In this document: positions 15,670 through 24,047 of the stretch, piece after piece
Layout of the letters: each line of letters begins with the position of its first letter
How positions within the stretch are numbered: position 1 is the stretch's first letter
From: Symbiobacteriaceae bacterium
GTDB lineage: Bacteria > Bacillota > Sulfobacillia > Symbiobacteriales > Symbiobacteriaceae
Length of the DNA: 34,615 nucleotides
NCBI GenBank assembly: GCA_029239785.1
Contig: JARBUG010000055.1
Location: 1-34,615 of the forward strand
Direction of reading: 5' to 3'
Translations under genes and position numbers: made by a program
Notes under the pieces: model-generated
Seen by the model: only the letters and a program-made list of their open reading frames with translations
What the model was told of the DNA's origin: nothing
The model's database searches: none

Positions 15670-18426
15670 ATGGCCAATGTGTGGGGATGGGCTGTCGAAA
15701 TGAAGCGCCAGTGGCGAAAAGCGCCCTATGATTGGGGTACGCTGCTCATTGTCATGCTCGGCCTATGGGCTATTACGGGTTCTGTCTGGTTTTGGTTCGG
15801 CTTCGGCAGCGAAGACTTGCGAGTCGGGGTGGCTGACTACGGCAACATCGTGCTGAGTGCGTCGGCTGCCGTGCTGGCCTGGCGGGCAGCCCACCAGGCT
15901 GTTGCTGGCACAAAGACTCGCCGCGCCTTAACGGTCGTTGGCGCAGCTTTTCTATGTACGGCGATTGGCGATGTGGTCTGGCTCTTCTATGAGAAGGTGC
16001 TCCACCTCGAACCCTTCCCGTCATGGGCCGATTTGCCGTACCTGTTATCTTATCCGATTCTATTTACTGGCCTGGAGTTGTTCCCCGGAGCCGTACGTAG
16101 CCTCAAGGAAAAGGTCCAGTTTGTGCTGGACACGGCCACGGTACTCCTGGGCAGTTGGATGATTGTCTGGTATTTCGTGCTTGGACCGATCGCGAAAAAC
16201 CAAGACGCCACCTTTCTGGAAACGGCCTTTACCATGGCCTATCCCCTGGGGGATCTGGTCATTCTCTGTGGTGTGACGATTATTCTGCTGAGCCGCGGCT
16301 CGACGGTTCGCACTGACGCCCTGAAACTGCTGGCGGCCGGAACGCTGGTCTATATCGGCGGCGATTTTGCCTTCTCGTACTTGCAGTTGCATGATCTGTA
16401 TCAGACGGGGGCCTGGTCTGAGAGCTTCTGGTTTGTCGGCTCGTTTCTCAACGGCCTGAGCGCCCACCTGCAGTATGTGCATCTGCGCAAGCTGCGGGAA
16501 GCCGGTGAGACAGAGCCGGCGCCGGTGGGCGGGCGTCCCTTCAGCCTTCTCCCCTATCTGGCTGTCGTATCCAGCTACGCCCTGCTCCTTTTCGTAGCTC
16601 GCGACAACGCCACGGGTGCGCTCGATGATCTCATCTTCGGGGCTGTTGGGATTACCGCATTGGTCATGATTCGCCAGTTCGTGACGGCACAGGAGAATTT
16701 CCGCCTGATGGCCGAGACTGCGACGCGCAAGAGCGAATCGCGCTTCAGCTCCCTGGTTCGAAATTCGTCTGACGTGATCACCATCATCGATGATCAGTTC
16801 CGGGTAGTCTACCAAAGCCCGTCGGTGGAGCGGATTTTTGGCCATGGCGTTGCCGATTTGCTAGGGCGGAACTTGCAGGCGCTGTTTCACCCCGATGAGG
16901 CGGCGCATAACCTGGCCGTGCTGCGCCGGTTGGTTTCCGAACCCGGGCAGCACAAGCGGCTGGAGTGGCGCTGGTTCCACAAGGACGGCTCGGTACGCTA
17001 CGCGGAAACGACCGTCAACAATCTGCTGGCAGATGAGAATGTCCGTGGTTTGGTGTTAAACACCCGCGACATTTCCGAGCGGAAGCAGTTGGAGGCTCAA
17101 ATTCGGCACCAGGCTTTTCACGATACGCTGACGGGGCTGGCGAACCGGGCACTCTTCAAAGACCGGGTTGAACAGGCGCTTCAGGAGCAGAGCCATCGGC
17201 GAGAGCCGATTACGGTGCTCTTTTTGGATCTGGATAATTTCAAGACGATCAACGACAGTCTGGGCCACAGCGTCGGTGACCAACTGCTGTGCGCGGTGGC
17301 CGAAAGGCTGCTCTCTTGCGTGCGCGTGACTGACACGGTGGCGCGTCTCGGCGGCGACGAGTTCGCGGTATTGCTGAAGTGGGTTGGCGTCGAGGGGACT
17401 TTGCCAATCGCCGACCGCATCGCGACGGAGATGAAGGAGCCGTTCAGCCTGCACGGCCGGGAGGTTTGCATCAGCGTCAGTGTCGGTCTGGCGGCGAGCA
17501 GTGCCGCAGGCGAGCGGGCTGACGAGCTGCTGCGTAACGCCGATGTAGCCATGTATGTAGCGAAAGCCATGGGAAAAGGCCGGTGCGAGGTTTATCATCC
17601 CAGCATGTATTCGGCGGTCCGGGAGCGCATGGAACTGGAGACCGAGCTGCGGCACGCCCTGGAGGAGGAGCAGTTCGTCTTGCACTATCAGCCTACGATT
17701 GACCTGGCATCGGGCCGGGTGGTGGGGGTGGAAGCGCTGCTCCGCTGGTATCACCCGCAGCGGGGTGTGATGCAGCCGGGCCAGTTCATCGCCCTGGCTG
17801 AGGAGACCGACCTGATCATTCCCATCGGGCGGTGGGTGCTCACGGAGGCATGCCGGCAACTGCGGGTCTGGCATGAACGTCATCCGGACTCGTCGCCGCT
17901 CACCGTGGGCGTGAACCTGTCGGTCAAGCAGCTGCATCACGCGGACCTGGCGGACCAGGTGCGGGACGCCCTCCTGAGTACCGGTCTGGCGCCCAGTTCG
18001 CTGGTGCTGGAGATTACGGAGAGCGTGCTGATGCATGCGACCGATACCTTCCTGGAGCGGCTTAACGAGCTGCGGAGCCTGGGTGTCCAGCTCGCGATCG
18101 ACGACTTTGGCACCGGCTATTCATCGCTGAGCTATTTGCGCTGGGTGCCCGTTGATGTACTGAAGATGGACAAGTCGTTCCTGAAGGGCATTGAGTCCAG
18201 CCAAAAGGCCGCATCGCTGGTGCAGGGCATTCTGAACCTGGCCCGGGCCCTCGGGCTGGAGACGGTGGCCGAAGGCATCGAGCATTCTGAGCAACTGCGT
18301 GAACTGCAGGCGCTGCGGTGCGACCTGGGTCAGGGGTATTACTTCGGCAGCCCGCTGACGGCGGACGAACTGGAGGTCATTTGGGGGCGGAAATCGGGGC
18401 AGGTGCCCGGGCAGGCTGCCGTGTGA
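15670..18426 (+). CDS. Membrane PAS-GGDEF-EAL cyclic-di-GMP signalling protein
   Basis: A 918-residue bifunctional-type protein. Residues about 22-340 are a membrane sensor of roughly nine or ten hydrophobic helices (for example LLIVMLGLWAITGSVWFW and LLPYLAVVSSYALLLFVA). A PAS domain follows (about 358-477, with DVITIIDDQFRVVYQSPS and the C-cap NTRDISERK). The GGDEF domain is intact (Gly561-Gly-Asp-Glu-Phe565) and has an inhibitory site RVTD exactly five residues before it. The EAL domain is intact, with Glu688-Ala-Leu690, and contains DDFGTGYSSLSYLR. Both synthesis and hydrolysis of c-di-GMP are therefore possible. The start is ATG 15670, seven bases after GAGGGGA; an in-frame TTG at 15649 precedes that site. 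No recognised ligand is suggested by the membrane domain. Confidence 0.93.
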   Translation: MANVWGWAVEMKRQWRKAPYDWGTLLIVMLGLWAITGSVWFWFGFGSEDLRVGVADYGNIVLSASAAVLAWRAAHQAVAGTKTRRALTVVGAAFLCTAIGDVVWLFYEKVLHLEPFPSWADLPYLLSYPILFTGLELFPGAVRSLKEKVQFVLDTATVLLGSWMIVWYFVLGPIAKNQDATFLETAFTMAYPLGDLVILCGVTIILLSRGSTVRTDALKLLAAGTLVYIGGDFAFSYLQLHDLYQTGAWSESFWFVGSFLNGLSAHLQYVHLRKLREAGETEPAPVGGRPFSLLPYLAVVSSYALLLFVARDNATGALDDLIFGAVGITALVMIRQFVTAQENFRLMAETATRKSESRFSSLVRNSSDVITIIDDQFRVVYQSPSVERIFGHGVADLLGRNLQALFHPDEAAHNLAVLRRLVSEPGQHKRLEWRWFHKDGSVRYAETTVNNLLADENVRGLVLNTRDISERKQLEAQIRHQAFHDTLTGLANRALFKDRVEQALQEQSHRREPITVLFLDLDNFKTINDSLGHSVGDQLLCAVAERLLSCVRVTDTVARLGGDEFAVLLKWVGVEGTLPIADRIATEMKEPFSLHGREVCISVSVGLAASSAAGERADELLRNADVAMYVAKAMGKGRCEVYHPSMYSAVRERMELETELRHALEEEQFVLHYQPTIDLASGRVVGVEALLRWYHPQRGVMQPGQFIALAEETDLIIPIGRWVLTEACRQLRVWHERHPDSSPLTVGVNLSVKQLHHADLADQVRDALLSTGLAPSSLVLEITESVLMHATDTFLERLNELRSLGVQLAIDDFGTGYSSLSYLRWVPVDVLKMDKSFLKGIESSQKAASLVQGILNLARALGLETVAEGIEHSEQLRELQALRCDLGQGYYFGSPLTADELEVIWGRKSGQVPGQAAV

Positions 18427-18464
18427 CGGGAATGACAACTGTCCCCATGAAGGGGAACAATTAG

Positions 18465-18493
18465 TTGACGTGGATACAGTTCAGTGATACCAT
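18465..18493 (+). promoter_or_regulatory. Promoter of the metNIQ operon
   Basis: A -35 element TTGACG (18465-18470), a 17-base spacer and a -10 element TACCAT (18488-18493) precede the riboswitch at the right distance. An inverted repeat TTCAGT/ACTGAA (18480-18485 and 18504-18509) brackets the -10 and could bind a regulator. Confidence 0.6.
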
Positions 18494-18518
18494 CAGCTAA
18501 CGAACTGAATACCGGATG

Positions 18519-18634
18519 CTCTTATCAAGAGTCGGCTGAGGGACTGGCCCGATGAAGCCACGGCAACCGGCACGCGTCCCAGCGTGCACGGTGCCAATGC
18601 CGGGGAAGGCGTAACGCTTTCCTCACGATGAGAG
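18519..18634 (+). ncRNA. SAM-I (S-box) riboswitch aptamer
   Basis: All S-box hallmarks are present. P1 pairs CTCTTATC (18519-18526) with GATGAGAG (18627-18634). The conserved core AGGGACTGGCCCGATGA is followed by the GGCAACC box, a P3 arm (GGCAC...GTGCC), the AATGCCGGGGAAGGCG region and the P4 arm. It binds S-adenosylmethionine and here controls a methionine ABC transporter. The 3' strand of P1 overlaps the left arm of the terminator, as expected for an OFF switch. Confidence 0.96.
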
Positions 18635-18667
18635 GCGACCAGGCTGTTTGCCGTGCGCCTCCTTTTT
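18632..18667 (+). terminator. Riboswitch-controlled terminator
   Basis: GAGGCG (18632-18637) pairs with CGCCTC (18656-18661), followed by CTTTTT. The left arm shares GAG with the 3' strand of P1 (18632-18634), so SAM binding is expected to permit this terminator and stop transcription into metN. An antiterminator would need to sequester the left arm with upstream bases. Confidence 0.85.
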
Positions 18668-18712
18668 GGGGGCGCTTTTCTTATTGCCGTTTGACGGAGG
18701 AGTTGTGAGCTG

Positions 18713-19699
18713 TTGATTGAGTTACGCGAGCTTAGCAAGCAGTACGGTGCGTTGACGGCTCTGGACCGTGTCAGCCTTACTGTGCCAAATGGAGAGATTT
18801 TCGGTGTGCTGGGCCAGAGTGGGGCCGGCAAGTCGACACTGATTCGTTGCGTCAATCTGCTCGAACGGCCGGACAGCGGCGATGTGCTGGTGCAGGGCCG
18901 CTCCATGATGACACTAAGCCCCGCGGACCTGCGGGTGGAGCGGCAGAAGATCGGGATGATCTTTCAGCACTTCCACCTGTTCGGCAGCCGGACTGTGGCG
19001 GCGAATGTGGCCTATCCGCTGGAGGTAGCCGGGTGGCCCGGCGCCCGCATTCGGGCCCGGGTTGGGGAGTTGCTGGAACTGGTCGGCCTGACGGACAAGG
19101 CGGCAGCATATCCGGCGCATTTGTCGGGCGGCCAGAAGCAGCGGGTGGGCATCGCCAGAGCGCTGGCGGCGGGACCTAAGATTCTGCTTTCTGACGAGGC
19201 TACTTCGGCGCTGGACCCGGAAACAACCCGCTCCATTCTGTCGCTTCTGCGGGAGATCAACCGGCAGTTGAACCTGACGATTCTGCTGATCACCCATCAG
19301 ATGGATGTGGTGAAGCAGATTTGTGACTCGGTGGCGATTTTGGAACGGGGCCGCCTGGTGGAGCAGGGCAAGGTGGTCGATCTGATCGGCCGGCCCGGGT
19401 CGCGGCTGCACGATCTGTTCTATGAGCCCTTCCACGCAGCGGCATGGAGCGGCCAGGCGGGTGCCACGCTGGTTGCCCTGACCTTTGTGGGCGAAGCGGC
19501 TGGACAGCCCGTCATTACGGCCATGGCCCGGACCTGCGGCATCGATGCGAACATCATCGAAGGTGCCGTGGAGCGGGTTGGAGCGACGCGAGTGGGGCGC
19601 CTGCTGTTGGAGCTGACGGGTCCGCCTGCGGCTGTGGCCGGAGCGCTGAACTACCTGCGGGAGCAGGGTCTTTCGCCGGAGGTGCTGAGCCATGTCTGA
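18713..19699 (+). CDS. metN: Methionine ABC transporter ATP-binding protein MetN
   Basis: A 328-residue ATPase of the methionine uptake system. Walker A is GQSGAGKST, the Q-loop region is IFQHFHLFGSRTV, the signature is LSGGQKQRVGIARAL and Walker B is ILLSDEATSALD. The C-terminal NIL regulatory domain (about 245-328, AGQPVITAMARTCGID onward) is present and allows transinhibition by internal methionine. The start is a TTG ten bases after GGAGGAG (18696-18702), giving MIELRELSKQYG. The gene lies directly behind the SAM-I riboswitch and overlaps metI by eight bases. Confidence 0.97.
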   Translation: MIELRELSKQYGALTALDRVSLTVPNGEIFGVLGQSGAGKSTLIRCVNLLERPDSGDVLVQGRSMMTLSPADLRVERQKIGMIFQHFHLFGSRTVAANVAYPLEVAGWPGARIRARVGELLELVGLTDKAAAYPAHLSGGQKQRVGIARALAAGPKILLSDEATSALDPETTRSILSLLREINRQLNLTILLITHQMDVVKQICDSVAILERGRLVEQGKVVDLIGRPGSRLHDLFYEPFHAAAWSGQAGATLVALTFVGEAAGQPVITAMARTCGIDANIIEGAVERVGATRVGRLLLELTGPPAAVAGALNYLREQGLSPEVLSHV

Positions 19700-20345
19700 T
19701 CAGTTGATGGAGATGCTGCAGAAGGCGACGCTCGAAACGCTTTACATGACGTTGGTTGCGGCCGTATGTGTCGCAGTGGTGGGGCTGCCACTGGGCGTCC
19801 TGCTGGTTGCGACCGATCGGGGCGGCATTTGGGAGAAACCGTGGCTGTATCGGATTCTAGGCGCAGTGGTCAACGTGGGTCGGTCGGCGCCGTTCGTGAT
19901 TTTGATGGTGGCCATTTCGCCGCTGACCCGGTTGATTGTGGGCAAATCGATTGGGACGACTGCTTCGATTGTGCCGCTGGTGGTGGCGGCGATTCCGTTT
20001 ATGGGCCGCGTGGTAGAACAGAGCCTGCGCGAAGTGGAGCCGGGCCTGATCGAAGCCGCAGTGGCCATGGGCTCCACGAACCGGGAGATTATCTTCAAGG
20101 TGTTGATTCCGGAGGCGTTGCCGTCGTTGGTTCGGGGGCTGGCGCTGATGATTATCAGCGTCATGGGGTATTCGGCCATGGCCGGGGCCATGGGCGGCGG
20201 CGGCCTGGGCGACCTGGCCGTCAAGTACGGATACATGCGCTTTCGTAACGACGTGATGCTTTGGTGTCTTGGGGTTCTGCTGGTATTGGTCCAACTGGTG
20301 CAGTTCTTGGGTGACCGGCTGGCCGCCCGTTTCACACATAAATAG
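19692..20345 (+). CDS. metI: Methionine ABC transporter permease MetI
   Basis: A 217-residue permease with five hydrophobic segments. The EAA loop that docks on MetN reads EAAVAMGSTNREIIFKVLIPEAL, split here as EAAVAMGSTNREIIF and KVLIPEAL. RSAPFVILMVAISPLTRL is also typical of the family. It overlaps the end of metN by eight bases and ends 15 bases before metQ, so the three genes form one operon under the SAM riboswitch. Confidence 0.96.
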   Translation: MSDQLMEMLQKATLETLYMTLVAAVCVAVVGLPLGVLLVATDRGGIWEKPWLYRILGAVVNVGRSAPFVILMVAISPLTRLIVGKSIGTTASIVPLVVAAIPFMGRVVEQSLREVEPGLIEAAVAMGSTNREIIFKVLIPEALPSLVRGLALMIISVMGYSAMAGAMGGGGLGDLAVKYGYMRFRNDVMLWCLGVLLVLVQLVQFLGDRLAARFTHK

Positions 20346-20360
20346 GAGGGTGTCACTCAC

Positions 20361-21215
20361 ATGAAGAAGCTTACCGTCTCCGTTGTCGCCTCGCTCCTGA
20401 CCCTTGGCCTTATCGCCGGCTGCGGCGGCGCCAAGACTGACGCTCCGGCTGCCGCGGCCGATACCCCGAAGACCGATGCGGCCAAGGGGATCACCTTGAA
20501 GGTCGGCGCCACCCCGGTCCCCCACGCCGAGATTCTCAAGTTCGTCCAGCCCCTGGCCGAAAAGGAAGGGCTGAAGCTTGAGATTGTGGAGTTCACCGAC
20601 TACGTGCAGCCCAACCTGGCTCTGGCCGAGAAGAGCCTGGATGCGAACTACTTCCAGCACGTGCCGTACCTTACCGAATTCGCCGCTGACCGGAAGCTTG
20701 CGCTTGTGAACGCCGGTGCGGTTCACCTGGAGCCGCTGGGCGTCTATTCCATCAAGCTGAAGGATATGAAGGACCTGAAGGATGGCGCGACCATTACGAT
20801 TCCCGCCGATGCGACCAACGGCGGCCGGGCCCTGAACCTGCTGGCCACAGCGGGTCTGATCAAGCTGAAGGATGGCGTGGGCGTAAAGGCGACTCCGAAC
20901 GACATTACCGAGAATGCAAAGAAGCTGAAGTTCCAGCAGATCGATGCCGAGCAGCTGCCCCGGACGCTGCAGGATGTGGACGCTGCGGTCATCAACGGAA
21001 ACTACTACCTGGAGGCGAAGAACAGCCTGAAGCTGAACGCCGCTACGCTGGCTGTGGAGTCGCCGACGAATAATCCGTACGCCAACATTGTGGCCGTGCG
21101 CAAGGGCGACGAGAGCCGCCCCGAGATTCAGAAGCTGATGAAGCTGCTGAACTCGGCCGAGGTAAAGAAGTTCATTGATGAGAAGTTTGGCGGTGCGGTG
21201 ATCGCTGCGTTCTAG
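20361..21215 (+). CDS. metQ: Methionine-binding lipoprotein MetQ
   Basis: A 284-residue NLPA-family substrate-binding lipoprotein. The lipobox LIAGC places the lipidated cysteine at residue 21, followed by a Gly/Ala/Asp-rich linker to about residue 46. The binding domain shows KVGATPVPHAEILKFV, EFTDYVQPNLAL, ANYFQHVPYL and IPADATNGGRAL, all family landmarks, and INGNYYLEAK near the ligand site. It works with MetN and MetI to import methionine. AGGAGG (20345-20350) precedes the ATG. Confidence 0.97.
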   Translation: MKKLTVSVVASLLTLGLIAGCGGAKTDAPAAAADTPKTDAAKGITLKVGATPVPHAEILKFVQPLAEKEGLKLEIVEFTDYVQPNLALAEKSLDANYFQHVPYLTEFAADRKLALVNAGAVHLEPLGVYSIKLKDMKDLKDGATITIPADATNGGRALNLLATAGLIKLKDGVGVKATPNDITENAKKLKFQQIDAEQLPRTLQDVDAAVINGNYYLEAKNSLKLNAATLAVESPTNNPYANIVAVRKGDESRPEIQKLMKLLNSAEVKKFIDEKFGGAVIAAF

Positions 21216-21228
21216 CGAGACATAACGA

Positions 21229-21266
21229 AGGGCGCCCCCTCACTCGAAGGGGCGCCCTGATCCTTT
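21229..21266. terminator. Terminator after metQ
   Basis: A perfect 10-bp stem AGGGCGCCCC/GGGGCGCCCT (21229-21238 and 21249-21258) follows the metQ stop by 13 bases and is followed by a weak T-rich stretch. The convergent phosphatase gene ends at 21279, so the hairpin may serve both. Confidence 0.8.
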
Positions 21267-21278
21267 ATGAATGGCTGG

Positions 21279-21896
21279 TTAGCTGATTTCGCTAAGGTGC
21301 CAGGTTTCATTCATGGAGATGATGCGGATGCGCTCGGGGCTGATCCAGATGCGGTTGACGCAGCAGTTGTGCTGCTCAATCCAGCAGCCCGGCGCCCGGG
21401 GCCGGCCCATGGCGGCCATCATAAAGAAGGCGTTGAACCCGCCGTGGGCAAAGAGGGCCACCCGCTTCTCCTCGGCGCCGAAGCGCTTCTGCAGACGATC
21501 GAACATGCGGAGGGCACGGGCGTGGGCGTCGTCGGGGGTCTCCAAACCGAAGTCGAAGCCGTCTTCGGGGTAGTTCTCTTCGCAGATGGCGTCAGGACAG
21601 ACGGTCTTGACGCCCGGGCGGCCCAGAAAGCGGTAGGGCTCGTTGTCCCGGTGCTCGCAGAGGTCCTGCCAGACTTCGTGGGACGCACCGGTGCGGCGGC
21701 AGAGGGCGTCAGCGGTTTGGAGCGCCCGGCGCAGGGGGCTGGAGATGACCAGATCAATGCCCTCGCCTGCCAGGCGGGCAGCGACCTCGCGGGCCTGCTG
21801 GAAACCGAGGGGCGTCAGGTTGCCATCGGGGATATCGTGCGTGGCGACATTCCCTTCAGACTGGCCATGGCGTATGAGATATAGCAGCATATACAA
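21279..21896 (-). CDS. Histidine phosphatase superfamily protein
   Basis: A 205-residue phosphoglycerate-mutase-like phosphatase. The catalytic His is in LIRHGQSEGN near the N-terminus; the downstream elements SSPLRRALQTAD and the second active-site His in LFAHGGFN are in place. Members act on diverse phosphoesters (sugar phosphates, alpha-ribazole phosphate, nucleotides), so the substrate is unknown. The ATG follows GGAGGT by eight bases (complement of 21901-21906 and 21896). A second ATG two codons later is also possible. It lies 12 bases after the LysR gene in the same direction and is likely co-transcribed with it. Confidence 0.9.
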   Translation of the reverse strand: MYMLLYLIRHGQSEGNVATHDIPDGNLTPLGFQQAREVAARLAGEGIDLVISSPLRRALQTADALCRRTGASHEVWQDLCEHRDNEPYRFLGRPGVKTVCPDAICEENYPEDGFDFGLETPDDAHARALRMFDRLQKRFGAEEKRVALFAHGGFNAFFMMAAMGRPRAPGCWIEQHNCCVNRIWISPERIRIISMNETWHLSEIS

Positions 21897-21908
21897 ATAA
21901 ACCTCCGT

Positions 21909-22793
21909 CTAGTTCCTAAGGGCTGTACGGGCAAAGTTGAGCCATTCGCGAGCGGCGAAAGAGAGGTAGCGGTCTTTTCGCCAGATGATGGCGAGGTACC
22001 AGGGAATAACCGGGGCCGTAAGCGGGATGGTCCGGAGGCGATTCGGATCGAGGCGCCGGCAGATGGTTTCCGGCAGGAGGGCGATGCCCAGGTTAGCGGC
22101 GGCCAGTTCGACGACAAAGTCCCACTGGCCGCTCTTGCAGACGATGGTGGGCTGGAAGCCTTCGGCGCTGCAGGCTCGCATGATGCGGTCGTGCAGTGAC
22201 CAGTCCTCGCGAAACAGGATGAAGGGCTGGTGCTCAAGTTCTTTCAGCGTGAGTGTTGTGCGGTCGGCCAGCGGGTGCCCGCTGCTGACGACGACCATGA
22301 GGTTGGAGCCGCCGAAGGGGACCTGGCCGAAGCGCTCGTCGTCGGTGGGGAGAACGATGACGCCGAGGTCAAGGCTGCCGTCGCTGACCGCTTCTTCGAT
22401 TTTCTTGGCGCCATCCTCGACGAGGCGGAGGTTGACCTCGGGATACTGGGCATGGAAGTTGGCCAGCACCTCGGGGAAGAAGTGGGCCCCGGCCATTGGC
22501 GGCAGCCCGATGCGCACGGTGCCCTTACGGAGGTGCATGACGTCTGACAGGTTTTCGGTCAGGCTTTCGAGGGCGCCCAGGATTTGCTCAGCCTGGGCCA
22601 TGAGGGCGGCGCCGGCGTCGGTCAGCCGTACCTGCTTGGTGGACCGTTCGAGCAGCGTGACGCCCAGTTCATCTTCCAGATTGCGAATCAGCTTGCTGAT
22701 GGTGGGTTGAGAGACGTGGAGATGCTCGCCGGCCCGGGTAAAGCTCTTCAGGCGGGCGACGGTGACGAAGTAAAGCAACGGACGCACATCCAT
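21909..22793 (-). CDS. LysR family regulator, CidR-like by context
   Basis: A 294-residue LysR-type regulator. The winged helix spans residues 1-60 (FVTVARLKSFTRAGEHLHVSQPTISKLIRNLE region), followed by the linker helix and a periplasmic-binding-like effector domain. The start is ATG at the complement of 22791-22793, preceded by GGGGGAGA; an in-frame ATG ten codons earlier lacks a ribosome binding site. It is divergent from a cidA/cidB pair, the same arrangement as B. subtilis ywbI-ywbHG and staphylococcal cidR-cidABC, where the regulator responds to overflow metabolism (acetate or pyruvate). The function is inferred from that arrangement. Confidence 0.9.
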   Translation of the reverse strand: MDVRPLLYFVTVARLKSFTRAGEHLHVSQPTISKLIRNLEDELGVTLLERSTKQVRLTDAGAALMAQAEQILGALESLTENLSDVMHLRKGTVRIGLPPMAGAHFFPEVLANFHAQYPEVNLRLVEDGAKKIEEAVSDGSLDLGVIVLPTDDERFGQVPFGGSNLMVVVSSGHPLADRTTLTLKELEHQPFILFREDWSLHDRIMRACSAEGFQPTIVCKSGQWDFVVELAAANLGIALLPETICRRLDPNRLRTIPLTAPVIPWYLAIIWRKDRYLSFAAREWLNFARTALRN

Positions 22794-22839
22794 ACCGGCA
22801 TCTCCCCCATTTATAGACCGCATACATAAACGGGATGCT

Positions 22840-22878
22840 ATACATGTATTTTACCTATGCAAACCCCCGCTGTATACT
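22840..22878 (+). promoter_or_regulatory. cidAB promoter with palindrome
   Basis: The intergenic region has a perfect palindrome ATACATGTAT (22840-22849). It is followed by a weak -35 candidate TTACCT (22851-22856), a 16-base spacer and a good -10 TATACT (22873-22878). A LysR activator bound at or upstream of the palindrome would be well placed to recruit polymerase. Confidence 0.45.
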
Positions 22879-22900
22879 GTGACCATGAGGGGGAAGCGAA

Positions 22901-23290
22901 ATGTCAGCATTCAAAAAGCTATATAAAATCGTGGCTCAGATCGCGATTCTGACGGCGGTGTCTTGGTTTGGTACTTACTTGACCGGTCGGTTCGGCTGGC
23001 CGGTGCCGGGCAACATCGTGGGGATGTTGTTCATGGTGCTGTTGCTGCAGACCCGGGTCATACGGCTTGAGTGGGTGGAGACGGGCGGCAGCTGGCTGCT
23101 GGGGAATATGCTGCTCTTCTTTGTGCCGGCGGCCGTGGGCATTATTCAATATCAGCAGTTGATGGTAACCAGCGGCGGAAGGATTCTGCTGGTGATCGTT
23201 CTTAGTACCGTGGCGGTGATGGTTTGCACGGGGGTTGTGGTCGATCGGCTGGCAAGAGTAAGGGAGAGAGGGGGGAGCGGGAATGCTTAA
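22901..23290 (+). CDS. cidA: Holin-like protein CidA/LrgA
   Basis: A 129-residue membrane protein with four hydrophobic helices. The family block PVPGNIVGMLFMVLLL and the later NMLLFFVPAAVGIIQY are diagnostic of the CidA/LrgA family. These proteins work with CidB/LrgB in programmed cell lysis models or in pyruvate/by-product transport. The ATG is preceded by GAGGGGGAA at 22887-22895. It overlaps cidB by eight bases. Confidence 0.94.
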   Translation: MSAFKKLYKIVAQIAILTAVSWFGTYLTGRFGWPVPGNIVGMLFMVLLLQTRVIRLEWVETGGSWLLGNMLLFFVPAAVGIIQYQQLMVTSGGRILLVIVLSTVAVMVCTGVVVDRLARVRERGGSGNA

Positions 23291-23984
23291 TATCGGTACG
23301 GTCGGCCTGAGTGCCATGGGCCTTGTGCTGACGGTGGCAGTGTTTGTGGCTGCCAAGCGGATTTACACGCGGGTGCCGCTTCTGTTCCTCTCCCCGCTGC
23401 TGGTGGTGCCGGCTGCGCTGGTGCTGATTCTGAGCACCACCGGGGTCACGTATGGGGAGTACCTGGTGGGTGCGAAGTGGATCAGCCACCTGCTCGGCCC
23501 TGCTACGGTGGCATTCGCCATCCCCATCTATAAGAACCTTCCTCTTTTGCGCAAGTACGCGCTGGAGATTGGTCTCAGTGCGGTGCTCGGGTCGGCTACC
23601 GCACTGCTTAGTTCGGTGCTTCCGGCGCTCTGGCTGCATCTGAGCCCCGAAACGGCGACCAGCTTGGCGCCCCGGTCGGTAACGACGCCGGTGGCGATGG
23701 ATATTTCCCGGTCGATTGGCGGGGTACCGACGATGACGGCTGTGTTTGTGATCGTGACGGCCTTGGTCGGGGTGATGGCCGGTCCGGCGGTGATTCGCTG
23801 GCTGCAGATTCGCACGCCCGTGGCCCGGGGCGCCCTGTTCGGGACCGGGGCGCATGCGGCGGGCACGGCCAGGGCCTTCGAGTTTGGCGACGTGGAAGGA
23901 ACGGTAGCCAGCCTGTCGATGATTGCAGCTGCCGGCGCGACGCTGGTGCTGACGCCTGTGCTGTGGCCCTTGATTGGGGGATGA
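23283..23984 (+). CDS. cidB: CidB/LrgB family membrane protein
   Basis: A 233-residue membrane protein with about six to eight hydrophobic segments. The family motifs LGPATVAFAIPIYKN, LAPRSVTTPVAMDIS and GTGAHAAGTARAFEFG are all clear. It is the partner of CidA. Its ATG lies inside the end of cidA behind GGGGGGAGCGGG, which indicates translational coupling. It ends 63 bases before fdhD; no clear terminator lies between. Confidence 0.95.
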   Translation: MLNIGTVGLSAMGLVLTVAVFVAAKRIYTRVPLLFLSPLLVVPAALVLILSTTGVTYGEYLVGAKWISHLLGPATVAFAIPIYKNLPLLRKYALEIGLSAVLGSATALLSSVLPALWLHLSPETATSLAPRSVTTPVAMDISRSIGGVPTMTAVFVIVTALVGVMAGPAVIRWLQIRTPVARGALFGTGAHAAGTARAFEFGDVEGTVASLSMIAAAGATLVLTPVLWPLIGG

Positions 23985-24023
23985 GCCTGTCCAGGAAGGG
24001 ACTTTCCGCCCCCTGAGCGAATA

Positions 24024-24040
24024 GCCTCCCGAAAGGAGGC
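24024..24040 (+). promoter_or_regulatory. Hairpin covering the fdhD ribosome binding site
   Basis: GCCTCC (24024-24029) and GGAGGC (24035-24040) form a perfect 6-bp stem with a CGAAA loop. The right arm is the fdhD ribosome binding site, eight bases before the ATG, so folding would block translation. Confidence 0.45.
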
Positions 24041-24047
24041 CCGCACG

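Noticed and set aside
21267-21884. A 205-codon plus-strand frame opposite the histidine phosphatase
   Set aside because: The minus strand has clear RHG and AHGG phosphatase motifs; the plus-strand product has none and begins inside the metQ terminator region.
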